A DNA stretch of 27,209 nt from an uncultured Marinosulfonomonas sp. (lineage in GTDB: Bacteria; Pseudomonadota; Alphaproteobacteria; Rhodobacterales; Rhodobacteraceae): the NCBI GenBank assembly GCA_947311455.1, contig CAMZKY010000154.1, forward strand, positions 1 to 27,209, in the 5' to 3' direction. The translations under genes were made by a program, and so were the position numbers. Below, piece by piece: positions 14,075-21,151 of this stretch (positions are counted from its first letter, which is position 1; each line of letters opens with the position of its first letter). The notes beneath the pieces were generated by a model. The model was not told the origin of the DNA. It ran no database searches and saw only the letters and a list, made by a program, of their open reading frames with translations.

Positions 14075-14712
14075 ATATAATCCTATTAGGGCCACCAGGA
14101 GCTGGCAAAGGTACACAAGCACGCCGTTTGGTAGACGAACGTAACATGATCCAGCTTTCAACGGGTGATATGCTACGCGAAGCGCACACCTCGGGTACTG
14201 AAATGGGGAAAGTCGTTGCCGAGATCATGGGCGCCGGCAAACTGGTTACGGACGAGATTGTAATTGGCCTGATTGATGAAAAATTACGCGGTGAAAACGG
14301 CGGCGGTTTTATCTTTGACGGGTTCCCGCGTACGCTTGCCCAAGCGGATTCTCTGGCCGAACTTTTGGAAAAGCATGGTCAAACTCTTGATGCTGTGGTT
14401 GAGATGCGCGTCGATGATGAGGCGCTTGTGGCGCGTATTACAGGGCGTTTTACTTGTGGCAATTGTGGCGAAGTTTACCACAAAGTAACCAAACCCTCCA
14501 AAGTAGAAGGCACCTGCGATGTTTGCGGCCAACAGCAAATGAAGTTCCGCACCGATGACAATGAAGAAAGCCTACGCACAAGATTGATGGAATACTACAA
14601 AAAGACGTCGCCATTGATCGGGTATTATTATGCAAAAGCCTTGCTAAAGCCGGTAAATGGCCTCGGTGAAATCGAAGAAGTTGCAGCGGAAATTTCAACG
14701 GTGTTGGGTTAA
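14071..14712 (+). CDS. adk: Adenylate kinase, zinc-LID type
   Basis: A 213-residue enzyme that interconverts ATP plus AMP and two ADP. The P-loop GPPGAGKGTQ is at residues 7-16, the AMP-binding STGDMLR at 30-36, and DGFPRT at 83-88. The LID domain has four cysteines (129, 132, 149 and 152: CGNC and CDVC), a zinc-binding set found in Gram-positive and some other adenylate kinases and absent in E. coli. The gene overlaps secY by ATGA; secY-adk adjacency is ancestral and also occurs in Gram-positives. Confidence 0.97.
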   Translation: MNIILLGPPGAGKGTQARRLVDERNMIQLSTGDMLREAHTSGTEMGKVVAEIMGAGKLVTDEIVIGLIDEKLRGENGGGFIFDGFPRTLAQADSLAELLEKHGQTLDAVVEMRVDDEALVARITGRFTCGNCGEVYHKVTKPSKVEGTCDVCGQQQMKFRTDDNEESLRTRLMEYYKKTSPLIGYYYAKALLKPVNGLGEIEEVAAEISTVLG

Positions 14713-14725
14713 TTCATCTGTGCCC

Positions 14726-14754
14726 TTGACGATCTTTCGAAAACGACATAAATC
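14726..14754 (+). promoter_or_regulatory. Candidate promoter of rpsM-rpsK-rpoA-rplQ
   Basis: CTTGACG gives -35 TTGACG (14726-14731) and, after 17 bases, TAAATC (14749-14754), or ATAAAT after 16. The -35 is near consensus. It lies 13 bases after adk and would give a leader of about 150 bases with two hairpins. Confidence 0.48.
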
Positions 14755-14768
14755 ACCTCATCATCTTC

Positions 14769-14798
14769 AAGAATCAATTCGAATTCAATCTGATTCTT
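14769..14798 (+). other. Leader inverted repeat upstream of rpsM
   Basis: AAGAATCA (14769-14776) and TGATTCTT (14791-14798) are a perfect 8-bp inverted repeat around a 14-base AT-rich loop that itself contains the palindrome ATTCGAAT. It lies just downstream of the expected start of transcription. It may be a hairpin in the leader RNA or a protein-binding site. Confidence 0.5.
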
Positions 14799-14824
14799 GG
14801 ACTTGGACAATAAACGTCAACGAT

Positions 14825-14856
14825 AGCCCGCAGGTTTATTCCTTCGGGCTTTGGTT
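14825..14856 (+). terminator. Terminator-like hairpin in the rpsM leader
   Basis: AGCCCG (14825-14830) pairs with CGGGCT (14845-14850), extended by three more pairs after one mismatch, with a 6-base loop and TTGGTT after it. It could terminate the secY-adk message or attenuate the rpsM unit. Confidence 0.5.
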
Positions 14857-14907
14857 GTGAAAAAAGGCTCTGGAACTACGGAGCCGCAACAAAAAGGAAG
14901 ATACCAC

Positions 14908-15276
14908 GTGGCACGTATTGCCGGCGTAAATATCCCGACCCACAAACGGGTCCCGATCGCCCTTACTTATATTACCGGAATTGGCAAAACATCTGCTGAA
15001 AGCATTTGTGAAGCTGTAAAAATCGATTCAACACGTCGTGTGAATGAACTTTCAGATGCAGAAGTTCTTTCCATTCGTGAGCATATCGATGCAAACTTTG
15101 ACGTTGAAGGCGATCTTCGCCGCGAAGTTCAAATGAACATCAAACGTCTAATGGATCTTGGTTGCTACCGTGGCCTTCGTCACCGTCGTAAACTTCCTGT
15201 GCGTGGACAACGTACACACACTAACGCTCGTACTCGCAAAGGCCCTGCACGGGCTATTGCTGGTAAGAAGAAATAG
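14908..15276 (+). CDS. rpsM: 30S ribosomal protein S13 (GTG start)
   Basis: A 122-residue S13 starting with GTG at 14908. AAGGAAG (14894-14900) precedes it, and the family start ARIAGVNIPTHKRVPIALTYI begins at once; an in-frame GTG further upstream at 14860 and an initiation at 14851 would add residues unlike S13. The conserved DLGCYRGLRHRRKLPVRGQRT and the basic tail are present. S13 contacts the P-site tRNA and forms bridges B1a/B1b. It is followed by rpsK after 12 bases. Confidence 0.96.
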   Translation: MARIAGVNIPTHKRVPIALTYITGIGKTSAESICEAVKIDSTRRVNELSDAEVLSIREHIDANFDVEGDLRREVQMNIKRLMDLGCYRGLRHRRKLPVRGQRTHTNARTRKGPARAIAGKKK

Positions 15277-15288
15277 GAGGGTTAGACA

Positions 15289-15678
15289 ATGGCTCGCGAA
15301 AAGACACGCACAAAACGTAAAGAACGCAAAAACATCGCCTCTGGCGTTGCGCATGTAAACTCTTCGTTCAACAACACAAAGATCCTGATCTCCGATGTTC
15401 AAGGCAATGCGATTGCATGGTCTTCCGCTGGTACAATGGGTTTCAAAGGGTCTCGTAAATCGACACCTTACGCTGCTCAAATGGCTGCAGAAGACGTTGG
15501 GAAAAAAGCGCAAGAACATGGCGTGAAAACGCTGGAAGTTGAAGTTCAAGGGCCGGGTTCTGGCCGTGAATCAGCGCTTCGTGCTTTGGCTGCAATCGGT
15601 TTCAACATTACTTCAATTCGTGATGTAACTCCTATCGCGCACAACGGTTGTCGTCCTCCGAAACGTCGCCGCGTATAA
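15289..15678 (+). CDS. rpsK: 30S ribosomal protein S11
   Basis: A 129-residue S11 with GVAHVNSSFNNTKILISD, WSSAGTMGFKGSRKSTPYAAQ, and the end signature DVTPIAHNGCRPPKRRRV. S11 is on the platform of the small subunit near the mRNA exit. AGGAGG precedes the start. As in many alphaproteobacteria, rpsD is not in this cluster; rpoA follows directly after a structured 115-base spacer. Confidence 0.98.
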   Translation: MAREKTRTKRKERKNIASGVAHVNSSFNNTKILISDVQGNAIAWSSAGTMGFKGSRKSTPYAAQMAAEDVGKKAQEHGVKTLEVEVQGPGSGRESALRALAAIGFNITSIRDVTPIAHNGCRPPKRRRV

Positions 15679-15745
15679 TCGCGTTTAAGAATAGTTTTTC
15701 CGGATTGCCCTTTGGCCGTCCGGGATTGTCATTTAAACCTCGGGC

Positions 15746-15775
15746 GTTTCTGGTCGTAGGACATGGATCAGAAAC
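15746..15775 (+). other. Hairpin in the rpsK-rpoA spacer
   Basis: GTTTCTGGTC (15746-15755) pairs with 15766-15775 over ten base pairs, one of them a wobble, around a 10-base loop. It ends seven bases before the TGGAGGG ribosome binding site of rpoA, so it could affect translation of rpoA or mRNA stability. Confidence 0.5.
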
Positions 15776-15793
15776 ATGAATGGAGGGACAAGC

Positions 15794-16810
15794 ATGATCC
15801 ACAAAAATTGGCAAGAGCTGATCAAACCGACACAACTGGAAGTTACGCTGGGAAATGATCCTACGCGTGACGCGACTGTGGTTGCAGAGCCTTTGGAGCG
15901 CGGTTTTGGTCTGACGATGGGGAACGCGCTGCGGCGTGTCCTGATGTCTAGCCTTCAGGGTGCAGCCATCACCAGCGTTCAAATCGACAATGTACTGCAT
16001 GAATTTTCTTCGATTACCGGTGTGCGTGAAGACGTAACCGATATCGTGTTGAATCTAAAAGGCGTATCAATGGCCATGGAAGTTGAAGGCCCCAAACGCC
16101 TTTCCGTTTCCGCCAAAGGGCCAACCGTTGTAACCGCGGGCGATATATCCGAAAGTGCTGGTATTTCAGTCCTAAACAAAGATCACGTGATTTGTCACCT
16201 TGATGAAGGCGCAGATTTGTTTATGGAGCTTACTGTTGATACCGGCAAAGGCTATGTCGCTGCCGATAAAAACAGTGCAGAAGATGTGCCAATCGGGCTT
16301 ATCCAGATTGATGCAATTTTCTCTCCGGTTCGTAAGGTCTCTTACAACGTTCAGCCTACACGCGAAGGCCAGGTTCTGGATTTCGATAAGCTGACTATGA
16401 AGATCGAAACAGACGGGTCTATCTCACCCGAAGATGCGGTTGCGTTTGCGGCGCGCATTCTTCAAGACCAGCTGTCTATTTTCGTGAACTTCGATGAGCC
16501 TGAAGCCGCCAGCCGCCAAGAAGAAGACGATGGTTTGGAATTCAATCCGCTTCTGCTTAAGAAGGTGGACGAGCTTGAACTGTCTGTACGTTCTGCAAAT
16601 TGCCTGAAAAACGATAACATCGTTTACATTGGCGATTTGATCCAGAAAACAGAAGCTGAAATGCTTCGCACACCAAACTTTGGACGTAAATCTTTGAATG
16701 AGATCAAAGAAGTACTGTCTGGAATGGGTCTGCATCTGGGAATGGACGTCGAAGATTGGCCGCCAGAAAACATCGAAGATCTGGCGAAAAAATTCGAAGA
16801 CCAGTTCTAG
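15794..16810 (+). CDS. rpoA: RNA polymerase subunit alpha
   Basis: A 338-residue alpha subunit. The start at 15794 (MIHKNWQELIKPTQ) follows GGAGG (15782-15786) and gives the usual alphaproteobacterial length; an ATG at 15776 would add six residues. The N-terminal domain has EPLERGFGLTMGNALRRVLMSSLQGAAI, which drives dimerisation and beta/beta' assembly. After an acidic linker (about 230-250) the C-terminal domain shows LSVRSANCLKNDNIVYIGDLI and LRTPNFGRKSLNEIKEVL, the helix-hairpin-helix that binds UP elements and activators. It lies between rpsK and rplQ as is standard. Confidence 0.98.
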   Translation: MIHKNWQELIKPTQLEVTLGNDPTRDATVVAEPLERGFGLTMGNALRRVLMSSLQGAAITSVQIDNVLHEFSSITGVREDVTDIVLNLKGVSMAMEVEGPKRLSVSAKGPTVVTAGDISESAGISVLNKDHVICHLDEGADLFMELTVDTGKGYVAADKNSAEDVPIGLIQIDAIFSPVRKVSYNVQPTREGQVLDFDKLTMKIETDGSISPEDAVAFAARILQDQLSIFVNFDEPEAASRQEEDDGLEFNPLLLKKVDELELSVRSANCLKNDNIVYIGDLIQKTEAEMLRTPNFGRKSLNEIKEVLSGMGLHLGMDVEDWPPENIEDLAKKFEDQF

Positions 16811-16817
16811 AATTCTA

Positions 16818-16835
16818 GGGGCGGTTCGCCGCCCC
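16818..16835 (+). other. UUCG hairpin after rpoA
   Basis: GGGGCGG (16818-16824) pairs perfectly with CCGCCCC (16829-16835) around a TTCG tetraloop, one of the most stable RNA hairpins. No T run follows, so it is not a normal terminator. It could protect or process the message between rpoA and rplQ. Confidence 0.7.
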
Positions 16836-16836
16836 G

Positions 16837-16870
16837 AATGCCCACGCTAAGTGGGGAATGTATGGGCATT
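16837..16870 (+). other. Two mutually exclusive hairpins upstream of rplQ
   Basis: AATGCCCA (16837-16844) can pair with TGGGCATT (16863-16870), or CCCAC (16841-16845) can pair with GTGGG (16851-16855). Both use bases 16841-16844, so they exclude each other. The layout is switch-like, but function is inference. Confidence 0.4.
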
Positions 16871-16940
16871 TGCCTCAAGGAGAGTATCCCGCACGCATGG
16901 GATGCCAGACAAAGTATAAAGCAATATAAGGACTAAAAGC

Positions 16941-17357
16941 ATGCGTCACGCACGAGGATACCGCCGCCTAAATCGAACACACGAACACCGTAAAGCGCTT
17001 TTTGCAAATATGGCTGGTTCGTTGATCGAACATGAACAAATCAAAACAACACTGCCAAAGGCCAAAGAGCTTAAGCGCGTTGTTGAAAAACTAATTACAC
17101 TTGGCAAACGTGGCGATCTACACGCGCGCCGTTTGGCTGACAGCCGTTTGAAACAAGACATACACGTAGCAAAACTGTTCGAAATTCTTGGCCCACGTTA
17201 CAAAGACCGTAACGGCGGTTGTGTTCGAGTGCTAAAAGCTGGTTACCGGTATGGTGATATGGCACCTATGGCGATCATTGAGTTGGTTGACCGTGATGTA
17301 AATGCAAAAGGTTCTGCTGATAAAGCCCGCCTTGAGGCTGCTGAAGCGTCAGAATAA
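16941..17357 (+). CDS. rplQ: 50S ribosomal protein L17
   Basis: A 138-residue L17 with the signature MRHARGYRRLNRTHEHRKALF, then LIEHEQIKTTLPKAKELKRVVEKLIT and the RYGDMAPMAIIELVDRD block. The tail after residue 120 (NAKGSADKARLEAAEASE) is an acidic/Ala extension. L17 lies near the tunnel exit. It ends the alpha operon and is followed within 20 bases by a strong terminator. The ribosome binding site is AAGGAC, about eight bases upstream. Confidence 0.98.
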   Translation: MRHARGYRRLNRTHEHRKALFANMAGSLIEHEQIKTTLPKAKELKRVVEKLITLGKRGDLHARRLADSRLKQDIHVAKLFEILGPRYKDRNGGCVRVLKAGYRYGDMAPMAIIELVDRDVNAKGSADKARLEAAEASE

Positions 17358-17375
17358 GAAATTATAAATTTATAT

Positions 17376-17404
17376 AACAAGCCTGCCTATGAGGCAGGCT
17401 TGTT
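17376..17404. terminator. Strong, probably bidirectional terminator after rplQ
   Basis: AACAAGCCTGCC (17376-17387) pairs perfectly with GGCAGGCTTGTT (17393-17404) around a TATGA loop: 12 base pairs. Read on the plus strand the stem ends in TTGTTAGTTTG; on the minus strand it is followed by ATATAAATTTATAATTTC. It may also end the small minus-strand gene at 17403. Confidence 0.85.
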
Positions 17405-17585
17405 AGTTTGTAGCGCCCAGAGAAGGGTTTTTATTGCGTCGGATGGAAGCTTCCAAATCCGATAGTAGAAACTTAATTTGTGTCTCGCCCAAAGGTGTTG
17501 CCCCGAGAAATTCTAACAAGTCTACTCTGGCACTGTCTGGTAAAGACATCAGTTTAGCGAAAACATCGGGATCAATTTTTTTCAC
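17403..17585 (-). CDS. Small hypothetical protein of about 60 residues (GTG start)
   Basis: On the minus strand, a GTG at 17585 (after AAAAAGG, nine bases upstream) opens a 60-residue frame starting KKIDPDVFAKLMSLPDSARV and continuing with LLEFLGATPLGETQIKFLLSDLEASIRRNKN. This part looks like a compact, helical, soluble protein. The same frame extends to an ATG at 17693, but those added 36 residues are Cys/Phe-rich and unconvincing. The gene ends at the rplQ terminator, which would serve both. I do not recognise the family, and the gene may not be real. Confidence 0.4.
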   Translation of the reverse strand: MKKIDPDVFAKLMSLPDSARVDLLEFLGATPLGETQIKFLLSDLEASIRRNKNPSLGATN

Positions 17586-17732
17586 AGCTTCACACCTTTT
17601 TGCGTACGTCGGGTGCAATTTAAAGTTGTTACAGAAAAACACAACTTGTCTAAAAGGACATGTATTCCAGTTAAATTCGCAAAAGAAGCGCACTGTACTT
17701 TTGTTCTTTTACAATTCGCCGTAATGTTCCAT

Positions 17733-19037
17733 ATGTCAGATCTATTTTCCAAATCAGAATCGAACTCCAACATCCAACGTCCACTTGCGGATCGGTTGCG
17801 GCCAGTACGGTTGTCTTCGGTTATTGGTCAGACCGAACTATTAGGCCGTGATGGATCGCTTGCCGTGATGCTAAGGGGAACGTTATCGTCGATTATCTTT
17901 TGGGGGCCGCCTGGTGTTGGCAAAACCACAATTGCACGATTGCTTGCGCATGAAACAGCGAGCGCGTTTGTGCAAATCAGCGCAATCTTTTCGGGCGTTG
18001 CCGACCTAAAGAAAATATTTGAAACGGCCAAAATTCGTCGGGAAAACGGCAAGTCTACAATTTTGTTTGTTGACGAAATACACAGGTTTAATAAATCCCA
18101 ACAAGACAGCTTCTTGCCGCACATGGAAGACGGCACAATCACCTTGGTTGGAGCGACAACCGAAAATCCATCGTTTGAACTAAACTCTGCGTTGCTGTCG
18201 CGGGTTCAGGTTATGGTTTTGACACGGCTAACATTGGCCGAGCTTGAGCAAATCGCCCAACGGGCCGAGCAGGAATTGAATCTTGCGCTGCCGCTAACCG
18301 GCGAAGCCCGCGAACATCTTTTGGAAATTGCCGATGGGGATGGCCGTGCGCTGTTGAATTTGATCGAGCAAATTCTGGCGTGGAAATTAGAAGAAAATAT
18401 TGATGTGCCGATATTGTCAAAACGGCTGGCGCGTCGTGCGCAATCTTATGACAAAAAAGGCGATGCCCATTTCAATCTAATTTCGGCGCTGCACAAATCT
18501 GTGCGCGGGTCTGATCCTGATGCGTCGCTTTATTGGTTTGCCCGTATGCTTACTGGTGGCGAAGATCCACGGTATCTGGCGCGGCGCATTTTGCGTATCG
18601 CGGTCGAAGATATCGGATTGGCTGATCCACAGGCGCAATCGATTTGTATAGAAGCATGGGAAACCTATGAACGCCTCGGAAGCCCCGAAGGTGAGCTTGC
18701 TTTGGCGCAAGCGGTTACCTATTTGGCGCTTGCCCCGAAATCGAACGCCACGTATGTGGCGTTTAAGGCCGCAATGAATGAAGCTAAAAAATCGGGGTCA
18801 GAGCCTCCACCCCGCCATATCCTGAACGCGCCAACCAAATTGATGAAAGATCAGGGGTACGGGGCAAATTATGCATATGATCACGACAGCGACGACGGAT
18901 TTTCCGGCCAAAATTATTTTCCCGATGCAATGAAGCGAAAAACCTTTTATCAACCCAATGAGCGTGGCTTTGAACGCGAATTGAAAAAACGGCTGCAATA
19001 TTTTGCGAAACTGCGGGTAAAACGAAATGAAAGATGA
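17733..19037 (+). CDS. rarA: Replication-associated recombination protein RarA (MgsA), AAA+ ATPase
   Basis: A 434-residue protein from the ATG at 17733 (MSDLFSKSES), which matches the typical short start; the frame is open further upstream to 17613 but that part is unlike the family, and 17724 is another possible ATG. No good ribosome binding site is visible. Walker A GPPGVGKT is at 58-65, Walker B ILFVDE at 110-115 followed by IHRFNKSQQD, sensor 1 GATTENP at 140-146, and the arginine finger in SALLSR near 157. RarA is a clamp-loader-like ATPase acting at stalled replication forks. It leads a compact unit; crcB follows after six bases. Confidence 0.95.
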   Translation: MSDLFSKSESNSNIQRPLADRLRPVRLSSVIGQTELLGRDGSLAVMLRGTLSSIIFWGPPGVGKTTIARLLAHETASAFVQISAIFSGVADLKKIFETAKIRRENGKSTILFVDEIHRFNKSQQDSFLPHMEDGTITLVGATTENPSFELNSALLSRVQVMVLTRLTLAELEQIAQRAEQELNLALPLTGEAREHLLEIADGDGRALLNLIEQILAWKLEENIDVPILSKRLARRAQSYDKKGDAHFNLISALHKSVRGSDPDASLYWFARMLTGGEDPRYLARRILRIAVEDIGLADPQAQSICIEAWETYERLGSPEGELALAQAVTYLALAPKSNATYVAFKAAMNEAKKSGSEPPPRHILNAPTKLMKDQGYGANYAYDHDSDDGFSGQNYFPDAMKRKTFYQPNERGFERELKKRLQYFAKLRVKRNER

Positions 19038-19043
19038 TCAGAT

Positions 19044-19424
19044 ATGATAGGTACGGTTTTACAAGTTGCGGCGGGCGGGGCGATTGGCGCGTCGGGCCGA
19101 TATTTGACAAGTGTTGCCGCAACCAAAATGATCGGACACGGATATCCGTGGGGCACGATGATTGTGAATGTAGTTGGGTCGTTTGGCATGGGGATGCTGG
19201 TAGTTTACCTGATGTCAAAAGATGGCGGCACACGGTATGCGCCTTTGTTGATGACAGGTGTTTTGGGTGGGTTTACCACATTCTCGGCGTTTTCACTGGA
19301 TGCCTTAACAATTTTTGAAAGAGGCGAAGCAATGCCAGCATTATTCTACGTTCTTGCAACGGTCGCTCTTTCGATATTGGCCATTTTCATCGGCCTCTCG
19401 GTTGCGCGGGGTATTTGGGCATGA
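19044..19424 (+). CDS. crcB: Fluoride channel FluC (CrcB)
   Basis: A 126-residue membrane protein with four hydrophobic segments. The family signatures GTMIVNVVGSF (37-47, with Asn42) and GGFTTFSAFSLD (75-86) are complete. It exports fluoride across the inner membrane as a dual-topology dimer. It follows rarA closely and shares ATGA with the next gene. No fluoride riboswitch was seen and none would fit the six-base gap. Confidence 0.95.
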   Translation: MIGTVLQVAAGGAIGASGRYLTSVAATKMIGHGYPWGTMIVNVVGSFGMGMLVVYLMSKDGGTRYAPLLMTGVLGGFTTFSAFSLDALTIFERGEAMPALFYVLATVALSILAIFIGLSVARGIWA

Positions 19425-20470
19425 GCGGCGTTCAGCAATTGGAAATATCCAAAGACGATTCCGGCCAACGTTTGGATCGCTGGTTTCGCCGCCAGTTTGC
19501 GCATATTGGCCAAGGGCGTATCGAAAAGATGTGCCGCAAAGGAGAGATTCGCGTGGATGGCGGGCGGGTTAAGGCCTCGACCCGCGTGGAAGAAGGGCAA
19601 ATCGTGCGTATTCCGCCAATGCCTGATCCTCATGAGATTACCGCACGCGCCAAGACTGATAATATGATCACCAATGCTGATATCAAAATGATTCAGGCGA
19701 CGGTGCTGTATCGCGATGAACATATCATTGCGATCAACAAACCCCCCGGCCTTGCGACGCAAGGGGGCAGTAAACAAACCCGCCACGTGGATCAATTGGC
19801 CGAGGCGCTGAAATTTGGCAATGCCGAAAAACCACGTCTTGTGCATCGGTTGGACAAAGACACATCCGGCATTTTGCTGCTGGCCCGCACACGCTCTGTT
19901 GCCGCGTCTTTGACGCAGGCGTTTCGGTCGCGCGAGGCGCGCAAAATTTACTGGGCGGTTGTTGGTGGTGCGCCGAATCCTAAGATGGGAACAGTGCGCT
20001 ATGGCTTGGTGCAGGCTGGTGGTCATGGGAAGCACGGCGAGGGCGAGAAAATGGTTTGTATACATCCCCGCGAAGTGGGCGATGTAGAAGGGGCCAAGCG
20101 CTCGACCACGGACTACGCTGTGGTGACGGCTGCAGGACGGCGCTGTGCGTGGGTTGCATTGGTGCCGATCACGGGGCGTAAACACCAGTTGCGAGCGCAT
20201 ATGGCGGAATTTGGTCATCCGATTATTGGCGATGGTAAATACGGCGGTTCTGGTCAGGAAAACCAGGGCGATGGCTGGGGTGCGCAATTGGGCGGTGACA
20301 TTAGCAAAAAGCTGCACCTACACGCGCGTTCGATCAAGCTGCCACACCCGGTGACGGGCGCAAGCCTTGAAATCACTGCGCCTATGCCCGAGCATATGAA
20401 ACGCACATGGGAAACCTTTGCGTGGGATCCGCGGGATTACCCCGAAGACCCATTTGAGGAATTCATGTGA
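19421..20470 (+). CDS. rluC: RluC-type 23S rRNA pseudouridine synthase
   Basis: A 349-residue protein from the ATG at 19421, which overlaps the crcB stop as ATGA; an ATG at 19415 is also possible. An S4 RNA-binding domain spans about 14-66 (QRLDRWFRRQF, IRVDGGRVKA). The catalytic motif LVHRLDKDTSG is at 140-150, with Asp145 as the nucleophile, and later ITGRKHQLRAHMAEFGHPIIGD is typical of the RluA/C/D family. RluC modifies U955, U2504 and U2580 of E. coli 23S rRNA. RluC rather than RluD is a judgement from overall similarity and genomic context. Confidence 0.87.
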   Translation: MSGVQQLEISKDDSGQRLDRWFRRQFAHIGQGRIEKMCRKGEIRVDGGRVKASTRVEEGQIVRIPPMPDPHEITARAKTDNMITNADIKMIQATVLYRDEHIIAINKPPGLATQGGSKQTRHVDQLAEALKFGNAEKPRLVHRLDKDTSGILLLARTRSVAASLTQAFRSREARKIYWAVVGGAPNPKMGTVRYGLVQAGGHGKHGEGEKMVCIHPREVGDVEGAKRSTTDYAVVTAAGRRCAWVALVPITGRKHQLRAHMAEFGHPIIGDGKYGGSGQENQGDGWGAQLGGDISKKLHLHARSIKLPHPVTGASLEITAPMPEHMKRTWETFAWDPRDYPEDPFEEFM

Positions 20471-21147
20471 GCGACGGTCTGAAACTGGTTCTTTTTGACG
20501 TGGATGGAACGCTGGTGGATAGCCAGCATCATGTGCATCAGGCAATGGAAACGGCGTTTGCTGTGGTAAATCTGGCCCCCCCGGATTTGCATCAATCGCG
20601 CAAAACCATTGGCCTTTCTCTGACAGACGCCATGCAGCAAATACGACCGGAACTAAATGTGGAAATGCATGAACGTTTGGCGCGCGAATGTGAAATTGCG
20701 TTTCTGGATCAGAGTGCGTCGGAAAGTGATTTCGTCACAGCGCCATTGTTTGATGGGATTGCTGATTTGTTAACCGAATTGGCATCGATTGATAACGTGT
20801 TGCTTGGGGTCGCAACGGGAAAATCACGTGCAGGGCTGGATCGGATGCTTTCGACATATCAGTTGGAAAATACCTTTCAAACCAAACAGGTTGCGGATGA
20901 TCACCCCTCAAAACCGAACCCTTCGATGATACTGGCCGCGATGGCGGAATTGGGGGTTGAGGCCCGCGATACAATGGTGATTGGCGATACGACGTTTGAT
21001 ATGGAAATGGGCCGAAATGCCAAGGTTACGACCGTTGGCGTCTCGTGGGGCTACCATGAAAACACGATGCTTAAGGCCGCCGGCGCCGATTTTATTATTG
21101 AAGATGTGCAAAACCTGAAAAACTGTATTCATGAGATGTGGGATTAA
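20467..21147 (+). CDS. HAD superfamily phosphatase (GTG start)
   Basis: A 226-residue protein starting with GTG at 20467 and overlapping the rluC stop (GTGA). All HAD motifs are present: DVDGT at 11-15 (Asp11 and Asp13), the cap region in between, ATGKS at 116-120, Lys149 in SKPNP, and GDTTFDMEMG at 173-182. This places it in the phosphoglycolate phosphatase / Gph-like subgroup. The substrate cannot be read from the sequence. It precedes the ATP12 gene by four bases. Confidence 0.9.
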   Translation: MSDGLKLVLFDVDGTLVDSQHHVHQAMETAFAVVNLAPPDLHQSRKTIGLSLTDAMQQIRPELNVEMHERLARECEIAFLDQSASESDFVTAPLFDGIADLLTELASIDNVLLGVATGKSRAGLDRMLSTYQLENTFQTKQVADDHPSKPNPSMILAAMAELGVEARDTMVIGDTTFDMEMGRNAKVTTVGVSWGYHENTMLKAAGADFIIEDVQNLKNCIHEMWD

Positions 21148-21151
21148 AGAA

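Noticed and set aside
12613..14907. rpmJ (L36) between secY and rpsM
   Set aside because: No L36-like short frame with the cysteine pattern was found; adk occupies the interval and alphaproteobacteria usually carry rpmJ elsewhere.
16862..16936. A 24-codon frame before rplQ with GGGGAA upstream
   Set aside because: Its start codon lies in a stem, it does not overlap or couple to rplQ, and frames of this length arise by chance; noted only within the rplQ spacer finding.
17613..17732. N-terminal extension of RarA by 40 residues
   Set aside because: The extra residues are unlike the family and the expected start MSDLF lies at 17733, so the longer frame is chance.
19025..19044. Fluoride riboswitch upstream of crcB
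   Set aside because: The gap to rarA is six bases and nothing resembling the riboswitch fits; crcB is co-transcribed with rarA.
19346..20317. A 323-codon minus-strand frame across rluC
   Set aside because: It lies antisense to a clear pseudouridine synthase gene and has a biased composition typical of shadow frames.
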